Source: Deltaproteobacteria bacterium (GTDB lineage: Bacteria > Desulfobacterota > Binatia > Binatales > Binataceae). Taken from it: 28,720 nucleotides of DNA. Where the stretch lies: contig JAJZAG010000006.1 in the NCBI GenBank assembly GCA_021799555.1, positions 1 through 28,720 on the forward strand, in the 5' to 3' direction. Below the pieces are notes generated by a model. The model was not told the DNA's origin. It did no database searches and was given only the letters and a program-made list of their open reading frames with translations. The translations under genes and the position numbers were made by a program. Positions 14,161-22,472 of this stretch are shown piece after piece (the first letter of the stretch is position 1; every line of letters starts with the position of its first letter).

Positions 14161-15294
14161 CTAGCCGAACATCTCTTTGAGCTTGTCCACGAAGCCTTTG
14201 GAAAGCGGATGGTTAACCGCCTTGCCGTCGAGCTGGGCGAATTCCTCGAGCAGCTCGCGCTGGCGCGCCGATAGACTGCGCGGTGTTTCGACCACGACCC
14301 GAATCAATTGGTCGCCGCGCCCATAGCCGTGCAGATCGACTATCCCCTTGCCCTTGAGCCGCAGCACTTTGCCTGATTGCGTGCCTGCCGGAATCTTGAG
14401 CTTGACCTTGCCCTCAAGGGTCGGAACTTCGATCTCGCATCCGAGCGCCGCCTGCGGAAATCCGATCGGAACTTCGATCACGATGTCGTTATCCTGGCGC
14501 ACGAATAGCTCGTGCTCTTTGACATGGATTACGACATACAGATCGCCCGCCGGACCGCTCGCGTATCCAGCCTCGCCTTCGCCGCGAAGCTTGAGCCGCG
14601 AGCCGTTGTCCACGCCCGCCGGAACTTTCACTGAGAGCGACTCGTTCTTGCGGATGCGGCCCTGCCCCTGGCACTTCGGGCACGGGTCCGAGATGATCAT
14701 TCCCTCGCCGCGGCACTGTCCGCAGGTGGTCGAGATCGAAAAGAATCCCTGTTGGGTGCGCACCTGACCTGTCCCGCGGCAATTTGGGCACGGACGCGCA
14801 GCGGAGGCGCCGACGCGCGAGCGCGAGCCGTTGCAAACGTCGCATTGGGTCAGGCGCTGAAATTTGATGGTTTTTTCGGTGCCGCGCGCAGCCTCTTCGA
14901 ATTCGACCTCAAGATCGTAGCGAAGGTCGTCGCCACGCCGGGTGCGCGAACGCGAGCGTCCACGCCCGGTCCCGAAAAAATCTCCAAAGATATCGGAAAA
15001 GACTTCCTCGAAGCCCTGAGTGAAGTCGAAGCCGCCAAACGGTCCCTGCCCCGACGCGCCTTGGAACGCGGCGTGGCCAAAACGATCGTACTGCGCCCGC
15101 CGCTCGGGATCTGACAGCACCTGATAAGCTTCGTTAAGTTCCTTGAAGCGCTCCTCGGCTTCCTTATTGCCGGGATTGCGATCGGGATGATATTGAATCG
15201 CAAGCCTGCGATAGGCCTTTTTGAGCTCCTCCTCAGAGGCGCTTCGGCTTACTGTGAGAACCTCGTAATAGTCTCGTTTGCTGGCGGCAGGCAT
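14161..15294 (-). CDS. dnaJ: Chaperone protein DnaJ (type I Hsp40)
   Basis: DnaJ stimulates DnaK ATPase and delivers unfolded substrates. The 377-residue protein has a J domain (about 8-73) with HPD at 36-38, a Gly/Phe-rich linker (about 78-110) and a four-module zinc-finger region. The zinc ligands are C151/C154, C169/C172, C191/C194 and C205/C208. The two C-terminal beta domains follow, and a short C-terminal helix ends the protein. The first zinc module reads CDVCNGSRS, departing from C-x2-C-x-G-x-G by replacing the second glycine with arginine; all zinc ligands are kept. The linker has an unusual Arg/Ser run, GRGRSRSRTRRG. It is downstream of dnaK, with a 93-base gap that holds a strong hairpin. 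Confidence 0.97.
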   Translation of the reverse strand: MPAASKRDYYEVLTVSRSASEEELKKAYRRLAIQYHPDRNPGNKEAEERFKELNEAYQVLSDPERRAQYDRFGHAAFQGASGQGPFGGFDFTQGFEEVFSDIFGDFFGTGRGRSRSRTRRGDDLRYDLEVEFEEAARGTEKTIKFQRLTQCDVCNGSRSRVGASAARPCPNCRGTGQVRTQQGFFSISTTCGQCRGEGMIISDPCPKCQGQGRIRKNESLSVKVPAGVDNGSRLKLRGEGEAGYASGPAGDLYVVIHVKEHELFVRQDNDIVIEVPIGFPQAALGCEIEVPTLEGKVKLKIPAGTQSGKVLRLKGKGIVDLHGYGRGDQLIRVVVETPRSLSARQRELLEEFAQLDGKAVNHPLSKGFVDKLKEMFG

Positions 15295-15337
15295 CGCGAT
15301 TTGAGTCTAAACGATCGAGACGAGGGACGCTATTGCG

Positions 15338-15370
15338 CTCCGCAAGCGCGCGGCCAGCGCGCCTGCGGAG
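15338..15370 (-). promoter_or_regulatory. 14-bp RNA hairpin in the dnaK-dnaJ intergenic region
   Basis: Two 14-base arms (15338-15351 and 15357-15370) flank a 5-base loop. Thirteen pairs are Watson-Crick. The remaining position is a G-U wobble in minus-strand RNA but an A-C mismatch in plus-strand RNA, so the structure suits the dnaK-dnaJ transcript. No T-run follows, so I read it as a processing, stabilising or attenuating element rather than an intrinsic terminator. Confidence 0.55.
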
Positions 15371-15387
15371 GCAGAGAGCATCCGCGT

Positions 15388-17337
15388 TTACTTTACTTCC
15401 TTGAAATCGGCGTCAACCACGTCTTCGGGCTTGCCGCCTGCTGCGCTGCCGCCGGCTGCTCCTTCGCCGCCATCCTGATGCGGCCCTGATTGCGCGCCTG
15501 CTCCATCGCCGGCGCCGCCAGCACCCTGCGCGCGAGTCTTGGCGTACATTGCCTCGGCCAGCTTGTGCGACGCATTCGAGAGTGTCTCAGCGGCCCGGTT
15601 CAGTTCATCAGGGTCCGTGGATTCGAGCTTGCCCTTGGCTGCCGCCAGCGCATCCTCGACGCTCTTGCGCGCCGCGTCATCGAGCTGCGCGCCATGCTCC
15701 TTGAGCGTCTTCTCGGTCGTGTAGATCAGGTTGTCGAGCTTGTTGCGCGCCTCGGCCTGCATCCGCCGCTTGTGATCGTCGGCCGCGTGCGACTCCGCAT
15801 CGCGAACCATTTTCTTGATTTCCTCTTCAGATAGCCCCGACGAAGCGGTGATCCGGATCGACTGCTCCTTATTAGTGCCGAGGTCCTTGGCATGAACGTT
15901 GACGATACCGTTGGCGTCGATATCGAACGTGACCTCGACCTGCGGCATCCCGCGCGGTGCGGGCGGAATTCCAATCAGGTCGAACTGGCCGAGCAGCTTG
16001 TTATCGGACGCCATCTCACGTTCGCCCTGGAAGACGCGAATCGTAACCGCCGTCTGGTTATCCTGCGCGGTCGAGAACGTCTGGCTCTTGCGCGTAGGAA
16101 TAGTCGTGTTCTTCTCGATAAGTTTTGTGAACACGCCACCCAGCGTCTCGATACCGAGCGACAGCGGAGTCACGTCGAGCAGCAGCACGTCCTTGACTTC
16201 GCCCTTGAGCACTCCGCCTTGAATTGCCGCGCCGATCGCAACGACCTCATCGGGGTTGACGCCCTTATGCCCCTCTTTGCCGAAGATCTTTTTGACCCGC
16301 TCCTGCACCGACGGCATCCGCGTCATCCCCCCTACCAGCACAATCTCGTTGATGTCGCTGGCCTTGAGGCCAGCGTCGCGAAGCGCGGTGATACACGGCG
16401 CCTCGAGCCGATCGAGCAGGTCGGCGCACAGCGCTTCGAGCTTCGCACGGGTGAGTTTGATATTGAGATGCTTGGGTCCCGACTGATCGGCCGTTACGAA
16501 TGGTAGATTGATGTCGGTTTCCATCACGGTGGAAAGTTCGCACTTGGCCTTCTCAGCCGCTTCCTTCAAACGCTGCAGCGCCATTCGATCCTTGCGCAGA
16601 TCGATTCCCTGGTCCTTCTTGAATTCGTCGGCCAGGTAGTCGATAACGCGCTGGTCGAAATCCTCGCCGCCAAGGAAGGTATCGCCGTTGGTCGCCTTGA
16701 CTTCGAACACGCCCTCGCCAAGTTCGAGGATCGATATATCGAACGTGCCGCCGCCGAGATCGAACACCGCGATCTTTTCGTCTTTCTTCTTGTCGAGTCC
16801 GTAGGCGAGCGACGCCGCAGTCGGCTCGTTGATGATTCGCAGCACGTTAAGGCCGGCGATTCGCCCGGCGTCCTTGGTCGCCTGTCGCTGCCCGTCGTTG
16901 AAATAGGCGGGCACTGTGATCACCGCTTCGGTGACCTTCTCGCCCAGATAATCCTCGGCTGTCTGCTTCATTTTCTGGAGGATGAATGCCGAGATCTCGG
17001 CCGGGCTGTACTTTTTCCCGCGAATTTCAACCCACGCCGCACCGTCGTCGTTCTTGACCACCGAATAGGGCAGAACTTTTTTCGCTTTCTCGACCTCGCG
17101 ATCGTCGTAGCGGCGGCCCATCAGCCGTTTGATCGCAAAGACCGTGTTATTCGGATTCGTGATCGCCTGGCGCCGCGCGATTTGGCCGACCAGCCGCTCG
17201 CCCGAGTCCGTGAATGCAACGACCGAGGGTGTGGTTCTGCTCCCCTCTGAGTTGGCGATCACGACGGGATCACCACCCTCCATGATCGCAACGCAACTGT
17301 TAGTCGTTCCCAGGTCGATACCGATTACTTTTGGCAT
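15388..17337 (-). CDS. dnaK: Chaperone protein DnaK (Hsp70)
   Basis: The 649-residue product is a complete Hsp70. The nucleotide-binding domain opens with GIDLGTTNSCVAIMEGG and includes FDLGGGTFDISILELGEGVF and VLVGGMTRMPSVQERV. The interdomain linker VLLLDVTPLSLGIETLGG is intact. The substrate-binding domain and the lid, rich in charged helix, follow. The tail is Gly/Ala-rich and ends in DVVDADFKEVK, the usual C-terminal anchor motif. DnaK cycles ATP to hold and release unfolded polypeptides in the cytoplasm. It lies 54 bases downstream of grpE and 93 bases upstream of dnaJ, all on the minus strand, the common grpE-dnaK-dnaJ order. ATG 17337 has a GGGGA about 20 bases upstream, which is rather distant. 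Confidence 0.98.
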   Translation of the reverse strand: MPKVIGIDLGTTNSCVAIMEGGDPVVIANSEGSRTTPSVVAFTDSGERLVGQIARRQAITNPNNTVFAIKRLMGRRYDDREVEKAKKVLPYSVVKNDDGAAWVEIRGKKYSPAEISAFILQKMKQTAEDYLGEKVTEAVITVPAYFNDGQRQATKDAGRIAGLNVLRIINEPTAASLAYGLDKKKDEKIAVFDLGGGTFDISILELGEGVFEVKATNGDTFLGGEDFDQRVIDYLADEFKKDQGIDLRKDRMALQRLKEAAEKAKCELSTVMETDINLPFVTADQSGPKHLNIKLTRAKLEALCADLLDRLEAPCITALRDAGLKASDINEIVLVGGMTRMPSVQERVKKIFGKEGHKGVNPDEVVAIGAAIQGGVLKGEVKDVLLLDVTPLSLGIETLGGVFTKLIEKNTTIPTRKSQTFSTAQDNQTAVTIRVFQGEREMASDNKLLGQFDLIGIPPAPRGMPQVEVTFDIDANGIVNVHAKDLGTNKEQSIRITASSGLSEEEIKKMVRDAESHAADDHKRRMQAEARNKLDNLIYTTEKTLKEHGAQLDDAARKSVEDALAAAKGKLESTDPDELNRAAETLSNASHKLAEAMYAKTRAQGAGGAGDGAGAQSGPHQDGGEGAAGGSAAGGKPEDVVDADFKEVK

Positions 17338-17391
17338 GATAAATTTACGTCCCCGAAAATCTTGTTCATTCGCTTAGAAGCTAACCATCGC

Positions 17392-18042
17392 CTAACTGTT
17401 TTCAACGTCCGGCGATCCACTTTCGCTTTCGCTTTGCCCGCCGGACCCTTTCGAAACGGACACCCGCGCCGTCCGCAACACGCGATCTCCGATTTGATAG
17501 CCGCGATGGAACTCCTGCACGATCTGATTGGCCGCATGAGCCGAACTCTCGACATGGTCAACGGCCTCATGACGGGCGGGATCAAATGGCTTCCCAACCG
17601 TCTCGAGCGGCGTAACTCCTTGCGCGCGCAGCAGATCCATCATCGAGCGCAATACCATCTCGACCCCATCGATAATCGTTTTCCCGCTGCCTTCTGAGGA
17701 GCGTGCCGCTTCGACCGCGCGTTCGAGGTTGTCGATTATCGGCAGCAAGTCACGTAAGATCGCCTCGCGCTGGATTCGCACCGATTCCTCGCTCTGCTGA
17801 CGAATCCGTTTTCGGGCATTCTCGCCGTCAGCGAGCGCGCGCAGATATTTATCTTTCAGCTCGGCCAGTTCCTTGTCCTTCGCTGCAAGTACGGCCTCCA
17901 AATCGGCGCCGCTCTTCCCATCATTTCCAGCTGAGGCAGCCGCACTGCCAGCAGGATCTTCATGCTCCGAGCCCCGCTCCTGCTCGTGGCCGCGATGTGC
18001 GTCGGCGTGATTCTTATCGTCGTCCTTATGATGCTTGCTCAT
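17392..18042 (-). CDS. grpE: Nucleotide exchange factor GrpE
   Basis: GrpE releases ADP from DnaK. The 216-residue protein has the long N-terminal coiled coil (about 50-110, with KDKYLRALADGENARKRI, the family signature) and the C-terminal beta domain with GVTPLETVGKPFDPARHEAV and a following YQIGDRVLRTARVSVSKG. The first 30 residues are unusual: six histidines (H4, H5, H12, H16, H19, H27) among many Asp, Glu and Lys residues, a disordered and potentially metal-binding tail. It is the first gene of the chaperone run. Upstream is a divergent secreted beta-propeller gene rather than hrcA. An inverted repeat sits at the promoter position (18073-18086). Confidence 0.95.
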   Translation of the reverse strand: MSKHHKDDDKNHADAHRGHEQERGSEHEDPAGSAAASAGNDGKSGADLEAVLAAKDKELAELKDKYLRALADGENARKRIRQQSEESVRIQREAILRDLLPIIDNLERAVEAARSSEGSGKTIIDGVEMVLRSMMDLLRAQGVTPLETVGKPFDPARHEAVDHVESSAHAANQIVQEFHRGYQIGDRVLRTARVSVSKGSGGQSESESGSPDVENS

Positions 18043-18064
18043 ATTCTTAATTCACACCGCCTAG

Positions 18065-18086
18065 AATTTAAGCACGATTCGTCGTG
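18065..18086 (-). promoter_or_regulatory. putative grpE -10 element and adjacent inverted-repeat operator
   Basis: On the minus strand CACGA-CGAA-TCGTG (18086-18073) is a perfect 5-bp inverted repeat, immediately followed by TAAATT (18070-18065, 4 of 6 to TATAAT), 22 bases before the grpE ATG. The repeat falls where the promoter spacer would be, a classic repressor position. It is not the CIRCE element (TTAGCACTC-N9-GAGTGCTAA). No good -35 match is seen. Confidence 0.35.
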
Positions 18087-18235
18087 ACGCCAGCCGATTG
18101 CAAGAAGATTTCCTCCCTCCCAGATTCAGCGCCAACAAAAAGCGCCGGCTTGTGCTCCACACGCAAGAGCGTCCAGAATACCGACGCCCAAGCCGCGCCT
18201 GTCGAAACCCTTTGAAAATAGGCGATGGGGTAATT

Positions 18236-19387
18236 ATGACTCGATCAGGTCTATCAGCCCAATCCAGCTGCTTATCGCAGCTTTCTCGACTAAGTGCGGC
18301 CTTCTTGTTTGCGGCGCTCCTGGCTTCCGGCCTTATTTCCAGACCCGCCCGCGCGCAGGAAGCCGGCAAACCCGCCCTTCGCGAAACCATTACCGTGCCC
18401 GGAAACCCCCTCACCGGCTTCGATATCTCCTGGGTCGACCCGAAAACCCATCAGCTTTATCTCGCCGACCGCTCGAATTATTCGGTCGATATCTTCGATA
18501 CTCGCACCCTCAAGTTCGTCGCCCGAGTCGGCGGCTTCGTCGGCAACGCTCCGGGTGGATACGATCGCGGCGGACCCAACGGCGTTGCCGCAATCGATTC
18601 TCCCCATGAGGTCCTTGCGGGCGACGGCAACAGCACCGTAAAGGTTATCGATCTCGACGCGACGCCGCCGAAAATCGTCGCGACAATCCCCACTGCAGGT
18701 CACGCCCGTGCCGACGAACTCTCTTATGATGCGGCAGACCGCCTCGCGATGGTCGCAAATCCCGACGAGAAGATTCCCTACATCTCGTTTATCGCGATCC
18801 CTTCCAACAAGGTCGTCGGCAAGATCGATTTCCCCGACGCTACCGACGGGCTTGAACAATCCGTATGGGATTCGAGCCGCGATCTCTTCTACCAGGTCGT
18901 CCCCGAGCTCAAGCACGGCGACGGCGCGATCGCCGAGATCGATCCTAAGACGATGAAAGTCACGCGCATGTTTCCGGTCCGCGAATGCCACGGCGCCGGC
19001 CTGACCCTCGGTCCCGGCGAGAGACTGCTAATCGGATGCACTCGGAAGCAGTCGGTCGTAATCGACGCAAAGACCGGAAAAGTCGTCGCCGCGACACCCA
19101 ACGTGACCGGCTCCGACGAGGTCTGGTACAACCCAGGCGACAATCGATATTACCTTGCCGCGGTGCGCAACCCGGCCGGCCCGGTACTAGGAATTATCGA
19201 CGCGAAGACGAATCGTTGGGTCGCAAATCTCGCGACCGCCTACCCTGCCCATTCAGTCGCCGCCGATCCGTCGAACAATCGCGTCTTCGTCCCGATGGGC
19301 CCGAACCATACGAGCTTCGACACCAACCCAGCCAGAAATCTCGACTGCAGCAAGGGCTGCATCGCCGTGTTCTCGGACAAGCCGTAG
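18236..19387 (+). CDS. Secreted YVTN/NHL-type beta-propeller protein, unknown function
   Basis: The 383-residue product begins at ATG 18236 with a Sec signal peptide (residues 1-40, cleavage near ARA-QE). The in-frame upstream extension to 18098 has no signal-like character, so I reject it. The mature part is built of repeated blades with the pattern of a short strand, Asp-Pro-Lys/Ala-Thr turn and second strand: WVDPKTHQLYLADRS, EIDPKTMKVTRMFP, VIDAKTGKVVA, IIDAKTNRWVA and AADPSNNRVFVPM. This is the signature of periplasmic YncE-like propellers. Two Cys pairs (C251/C268 and C371/C375) may form disulfides. It has no catalytic motif that I recognise. It lies between grpE (divergent) and hrcA (convergent), interrupting the usual hrcA-grpE order, and shares no operon with either. 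Confidence 0.75.
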   Translation: MTRSGLSAQSSCLSQLSRLSAAFLFAALLASGLISRPARAQEAGKPALRETITVPGNPLTGFDISWVDPKTHQLYLADRSNYSVDIFDTRTLKFVARVGGFVGNAPGGYDRGGPNGVAAIDSPHEVLAGDGNSTVKVIDLDATPPKIVATIPTAGHARADELSYDAADRLAMVANPDEKIPYISFIAIPSNKVVGKIDFPDATDGLEQSVWDSSRDLFYQVVPELKHGDGAIAEIDPKTMKVTRMFPVRECHGAGLTLGPGERLLIGCTRKQSVVIDAKTGKVVAATPNVTGSDEVWYNPGDNRYYLAAVRNPAGPVLGIIDAKTNRWVANLATAYPAHSVAADPSNNRVFVPMGPNHTSFDTNPARNLDCSKGCIAVFSDKP

Positions 19388-19662
19388 CGCCCAGCATGGC
19401 GCGATAACGGCCGTTCATGAAAAACGATTCCAATCGACAGACTCTCCCGGAAATTGGGTGCGCCGGCGCGGCGAGCTGCGGCCCGGATTAAGCGAAGCGC
19501 CGCCCCCATTCACGCGCGGATTCGACCTCGCTCAACAGTCACTCCCCAACCGCGTCCAGCTCCGCCACCAGCAGTTGAGATATCTTGGCTATCGCTTATT
19601 GAGGAACTCGGATTATCGCAGCCTGCTGTCTGTTACGAATCGCGGCGATGCCGTCGGCTCAC
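19388..19662. other. 275-base gap between convergent beta-propeller gene and hrcA
   Basis: I find no supported gene, no terminator with a T-run and no repeat. A stretch on the minus strand containing GGTCGAATCC recalls a tRNA T-arm but lacks the flanking stem pairing. Short frames crossing the gap run into hrcA in the antisense direction and have no motif. Confidence 0.45.
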
Positions 19663-20703
19663 TCAATGCTCCAGCAGCTTTGAGAGGGCCCTTGCGGTGT
19701 ACTCTACCAGCGGGATCACGCGGTCGTAGTCCATCCGCACCGGACCCACAATCGCGAGGCTGCCAACCGGCGTAGTGCCGGTTGCGTAGGACGTGGCGAT
19801 GACGCTGAGTCCCGCAAGGCGGGCGTCGTAATTCTCGGACCCGATTGACACCGTCAACCCACGCCGCGCAAGGCTGCGCTCGAGCAGATCGAGAATCGCG
19901 GTCTTGTCGTCGAGCGCGCGCAACAGCTCCCGCATCCGCTCCGGATTCGAGAACTCGGGCTGCTCGATCGCCTGCAAGCTTCCGTCAACGTAAATTTCGG
20001 TCCGGACCGCCTGCTCGGCGACCGCGCCGCCGAGCACAAGCGCGTCGCGCACGAAACGATCGTACACTGCGCGCTCCTCGCGTAATCGCTCCTCGATCCA
20101 GCGCCGCGCTTCATCCAGCGTGCGCCCGGCCAGCGACTCGTTCAGATACCGCGCCATCCGCTCCAGCTCGTCCTGCGAATGATCGCGATCGGTCTCGACG
20201 ATATGGTTCTGCACCTGCCCAGCCGACGCGACGAACATCGCGAGCACCTGTCGCTCGCGCAGGCGCACGAAGTTCACCCGCTCGAGCATCATCGATTCCA
20301 GCCGTGGTCCCATCACCATTGCGGCCTGCCCGGTCAGCAGCGCCAGCAGCTTGGGCGTGTCGCGCATGATGCCGTCGAGATCGCGCGAGCGGGTCGAATA
20401 ATGCAGTTCAATCTGCGCCCGATCCTCGAACCCGATGCGCGAGACCAGACTGTCAACGTAGTAGCGATAGGCTTTGTCGGTCGGGACCCGCCCAGCCGAC
20501 GTGTGCGGCTGGCGCAGATAACCCGCGTCCTCAAGTTCCGCCATCAGGTTGCGCACCATCGCTGCGCGCACGCCCAAGCGATGGCGCGCGACGATTTGCT
20601 GCGATCCGACTGGCTCCGCCGTCGCGATATACTCTTGCACGGTCGCGAGCAGGAGCGCCTGCTGCCGCATGGAAAGAGATCGGTTGTCGGTACTCTGAGT
20701 CAT
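19663..20703 (-). CDS. hrcA: Heat-inducible transcription repressor HrcA
   Basis: HrcA binds CIRCE operators and represses chaperone genes in many bacteria. The 346-residue protein has the N-terminal winged helix (residues 11-75, SMRQQALLLATVQEYI) and the diagnostic HTSAGRVPTDKAYRYYVD (67-84). A central region and the C-terminal SIGSENYDARLAGLSVIATSY and IVGPVRMDYDRVIPLVEY complete the GAF-like dimerisation part. Length is normal for the family. It is transcribed alone, separated from grpE-dnaK-dnaJ by the opposing beta-propeller gene and about 1.6 kb. I see no CIRCE sequence within the window upstream of hrcA or grpE. A GC palindrome, TGGGCGCGCCCA (20742-20753), lies in its upstream region. 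Its targets may lie elsewhere, such as groESL. Confidence 0.95.
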   Translation of the reverse strand: MTQSTDNRSLSMRQQALLLATVQEYIATAEPVGSQQIVARHRLGVRAAMVRNLMAELEDAGYLRQPHTSAGRVPTDKAYRYYVDSLVSRIGFEDRAQIELHYSTRSRDLDGIMRDTPKLLALLTGQAAMVMGPRLESMMLERVNFVRLRERQVLAMFVASAGQVQNHIVETDRDHSQDELERMARYLNESLAGRTLDEARRWIEERLREERAVYDRFVRDALVLGGAVAEQAVRTEIYVDGSLQAIEQPEFSNPERMRELLRALDDKTAILDLLERSLARRGLTVSIGSENYDARLAGLSVIATSYATGTTPVGSLAIVGPVRMDYDRVIPLVEYTARALSKLLEH

Positions 20704-20741
20704 CTGGCCCGCGCTTCGCGCCCGTGCCGATAATCAAAGCC

Positions 20742-20753
20742 TGGGCGCGCCCA
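20742..20753. repeat. 12-base palindrome TGGGCGCGCCCA in the hrcA/VWA divergent region
   Basis: A perfect 12-base palindrome lies between divergent hrcA and the VWA gene. A 5-bp hairpin, CGCTT-CGC-AAGCG (20787-20799), lies nearby. In a GC-rich genome such palindromes can occur by chance, so an operator role is only a suggestion. Confidence 0.25.
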
Positions 20754-20851
20754 AACGTCTCTCTTGATTCTTTTCACTCATCGCCGCGCTTCGCAAGCGA
20801 GGTGCGGATGCATTCCGGGAACGCACTCGGATATTCTTCCACAGGTAGGCA

Positions 20852-22468
20852 ATGGCAAAAGTGCGAAAAATCTCCCAGCCGCGCAGGATTTTCGTCCCGC
20901 ATGTGCCCGCTGAAGCTGTATGGCTCGAAAGCGACCGCTACGACCGTCGCACCTGGAACGAGATTCTGGCCGGAACTCCCGCTTTCACAGATTTGATCGA
21001 TAACGGCACCGCGCTGGTGCCGCACTTCGACGCGCTGCTGGCCGATTTCTTTTCCGCGCTCTTCAAGCTTAACCTCGTGTGGCGAAAACCCGACGCGGTC
21101 CGGCGCGCGGCGGCTCTCAACCGCGCCATCCTCAAAGAAATCGTTCCCTCGCCCGCTTTCGACGCGTTGCGCAATCGGACCGTGCTCGAAGAGGGCAAGG
21201 CTGCCATCGCCGCGATTGTCATGGGCGAACGCGCCCTCGAGATGATCCGCAGCGAGCGCTTTCTCAACCGCCGCGAGATGATCGATCTCTGGGATCTCGA
21301 GCATCAGGAGCAGGACCTCGCCGCGCGCGCCGACGCGCTCGACGCAATCCGGAAAATCGCCGCTGAATCCGAACGATCATCCGAATCCGGCGCCGATACG
21401 GGCCAATCGCCGCCCGGCGACGAAGCCAAGCTCGCTGCGATGCTCGAGGCCGCTAAACGCGCCGCGCAAGTCTCAGAGGCTCGGCTCAACCAGAAATCGC
21501 GCCAGGTCGAAAGCGGCCTCAAGCACGGCGACCGCACCGAGCTGCGCCGGATGCATCAGCGGGTCGGCGAACTCGCCGCCGAAATCGATCGCGCCGCGCA
21601 AGACAGCCATGATTTCAGCCGCGAGTTCGGCCAAGGCGGGCGCATCAACGCCGGCGAACGGCTCGAACTCGGCCGCCATCTCGCCAAAAGCCGCAAGCTC
21701 GGCGAGCTTGCGCGGATGGTCGGACGGATGAAGCTCGAGGCGCGCGCGATCCGCCACAAAACCCTCGAACGCGGCGTCGCTGAAGCCTACGATATCGAGC
21801 GCGGCGCCGACTTGGGCAGGATCATCCCGTCCGAGCTCGCCGCGATGCATCATCGCGTTCTCGCCGTCGATTTCCGCCGCCGCCTGCTCGAATCCGACTT
21901 GCTCCAGTACCGCCTGCGCGACGACGATCAGAAGGGTAAAGGCCCGATGATCGTGTGTATCGACGTCAGCTCCTCGATGCAGGGCGAAAAGGAATTGTGG
22001 GCCAAGGCCGTTGGTTTGACCCTGATGGATATAGCGCGGCGCGGCCGCCGGCTGTTCCGCGCGGTGATGTTTTCCTCCGGTGACGCGGCCCTCAAAGTGA
22101 TCGACTTGAACCGCGAGCGGCGCTACCAGCCGGAACTCGGCAAGGTGATAGAGATGGCCGAATATTTTCCCGGCGGCGGCACCGACTTCCAGAAACCGCT
22201 CGACGCCGCGCTCGCGCTGCTCGAAGATCGCAAGCTCAAGCGCGGCGATATCGTCATAATCACCGACGGCGAATCGCAGCTCGCTCCCGATTGGCTCGCG
22301 CATTTCCAGGAGCGCAAACAGGCCCTGCAATTTTCAGTCTTCGGCGTCCTGGTCGATATGGGGTCGTCCGAGATGTCGTCGCTGCGGCAATTCGCCGAGC
22401 GCATCACCTCGGTCTCCCGGCTGAGCGACTCCGCCACCCGCGAAATTTTTCTGCCGATCCAATCGTGA
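20852..22468 (+). CDS. VWA-domain protein (ViaA/CoxE-like) without an adjacent MoxR ATPase
   Basis: The 538-residue cytoplasmic protein has a long helical N-terminal part (about 1-360, with a charged coiled region at 195-300) and a C-terminal von Willebrand A domain. The metal-ion site is complete: D371-x-S373-x-S375 in CIDVSSSM, T444 in GGGTDF and D472 in ITDGES. The order, helical region then C-terminal VWA, matches ViaA and related CoxE-like partners of MoxR AAA+ ATPases such as RavA, which remodel metalloenzymes and respiratory complexes. No MoxR gene is present within the window, so the partner must be elsewhere or absent. The GNAT gene starts 4 bases after its stop, suggesting co-expression. 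Start ATG 20852 follows a weak AGGTAGG. Confidence 0.82.
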   Translation: MAKVRKISQPRRIFVPHVPAEAVWLESDRYDRRTWNEILAGTPAFTDLIDNGTALVPHFDALLADFFSALFKLNLVWRKPDAVRRAAALNRAILKEIVPSPAFDALRNRTVLEEGKAAIAAIVMGERALEMIRSERFLNRREMIDLWDLEHQEQDLAARADALDAIRKIAAESERSSESGADTGQSPPGDEAKLAAMLEAAKRAAQVSEARLNQKSRQVESGLKHGDRTELRRMHQRVGELAAEIDRAAQDSHDFSREFGQGGRINAGERLELGRHLAKSRKLGELARMVGRMKLEARAIRHKTLERGVAEAYDIERGADLGRIIPSELAAMHHRVLAVDFRRRLLESDLLQYRLRDDDQKGKGPMIVCIDVSSSMQGEKELWAKAVGLTLMDIARRGRRLFRAVMFSSGDAALKVIDLNRERRYQPELGKVIEMAEYFPGGGTDFQKPLDAALALLEDRKLKRGDIVIITDGESQLAPDWLAHFQERKQALQFSVFGVLVDMGSSEMSSLRQFAERITSVSRLSDSATREIFLPIQS

Positions 22469-22472
22469 CGCG

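Noticed and set aside
19388..19662. GGTCGAATCC on the minus strand in the propeller-hrcA gap
   Set aside because: It lacks the first T of the T-loop and the flanking 5-bp stem; no acceptor stem is found.
20704..20851. GCACTC near 20825 as a CIRCE half-site
   Set aside because: There is no TTA before it and no GAGTGC partner 9 bases later.
21473..22330. A 285-codon minus-strand frame inside the VWA gene
   Set aside because: The VWA protein carries a complete MIDAS motif on the other strand; the antisense frame has no recognisable domain.
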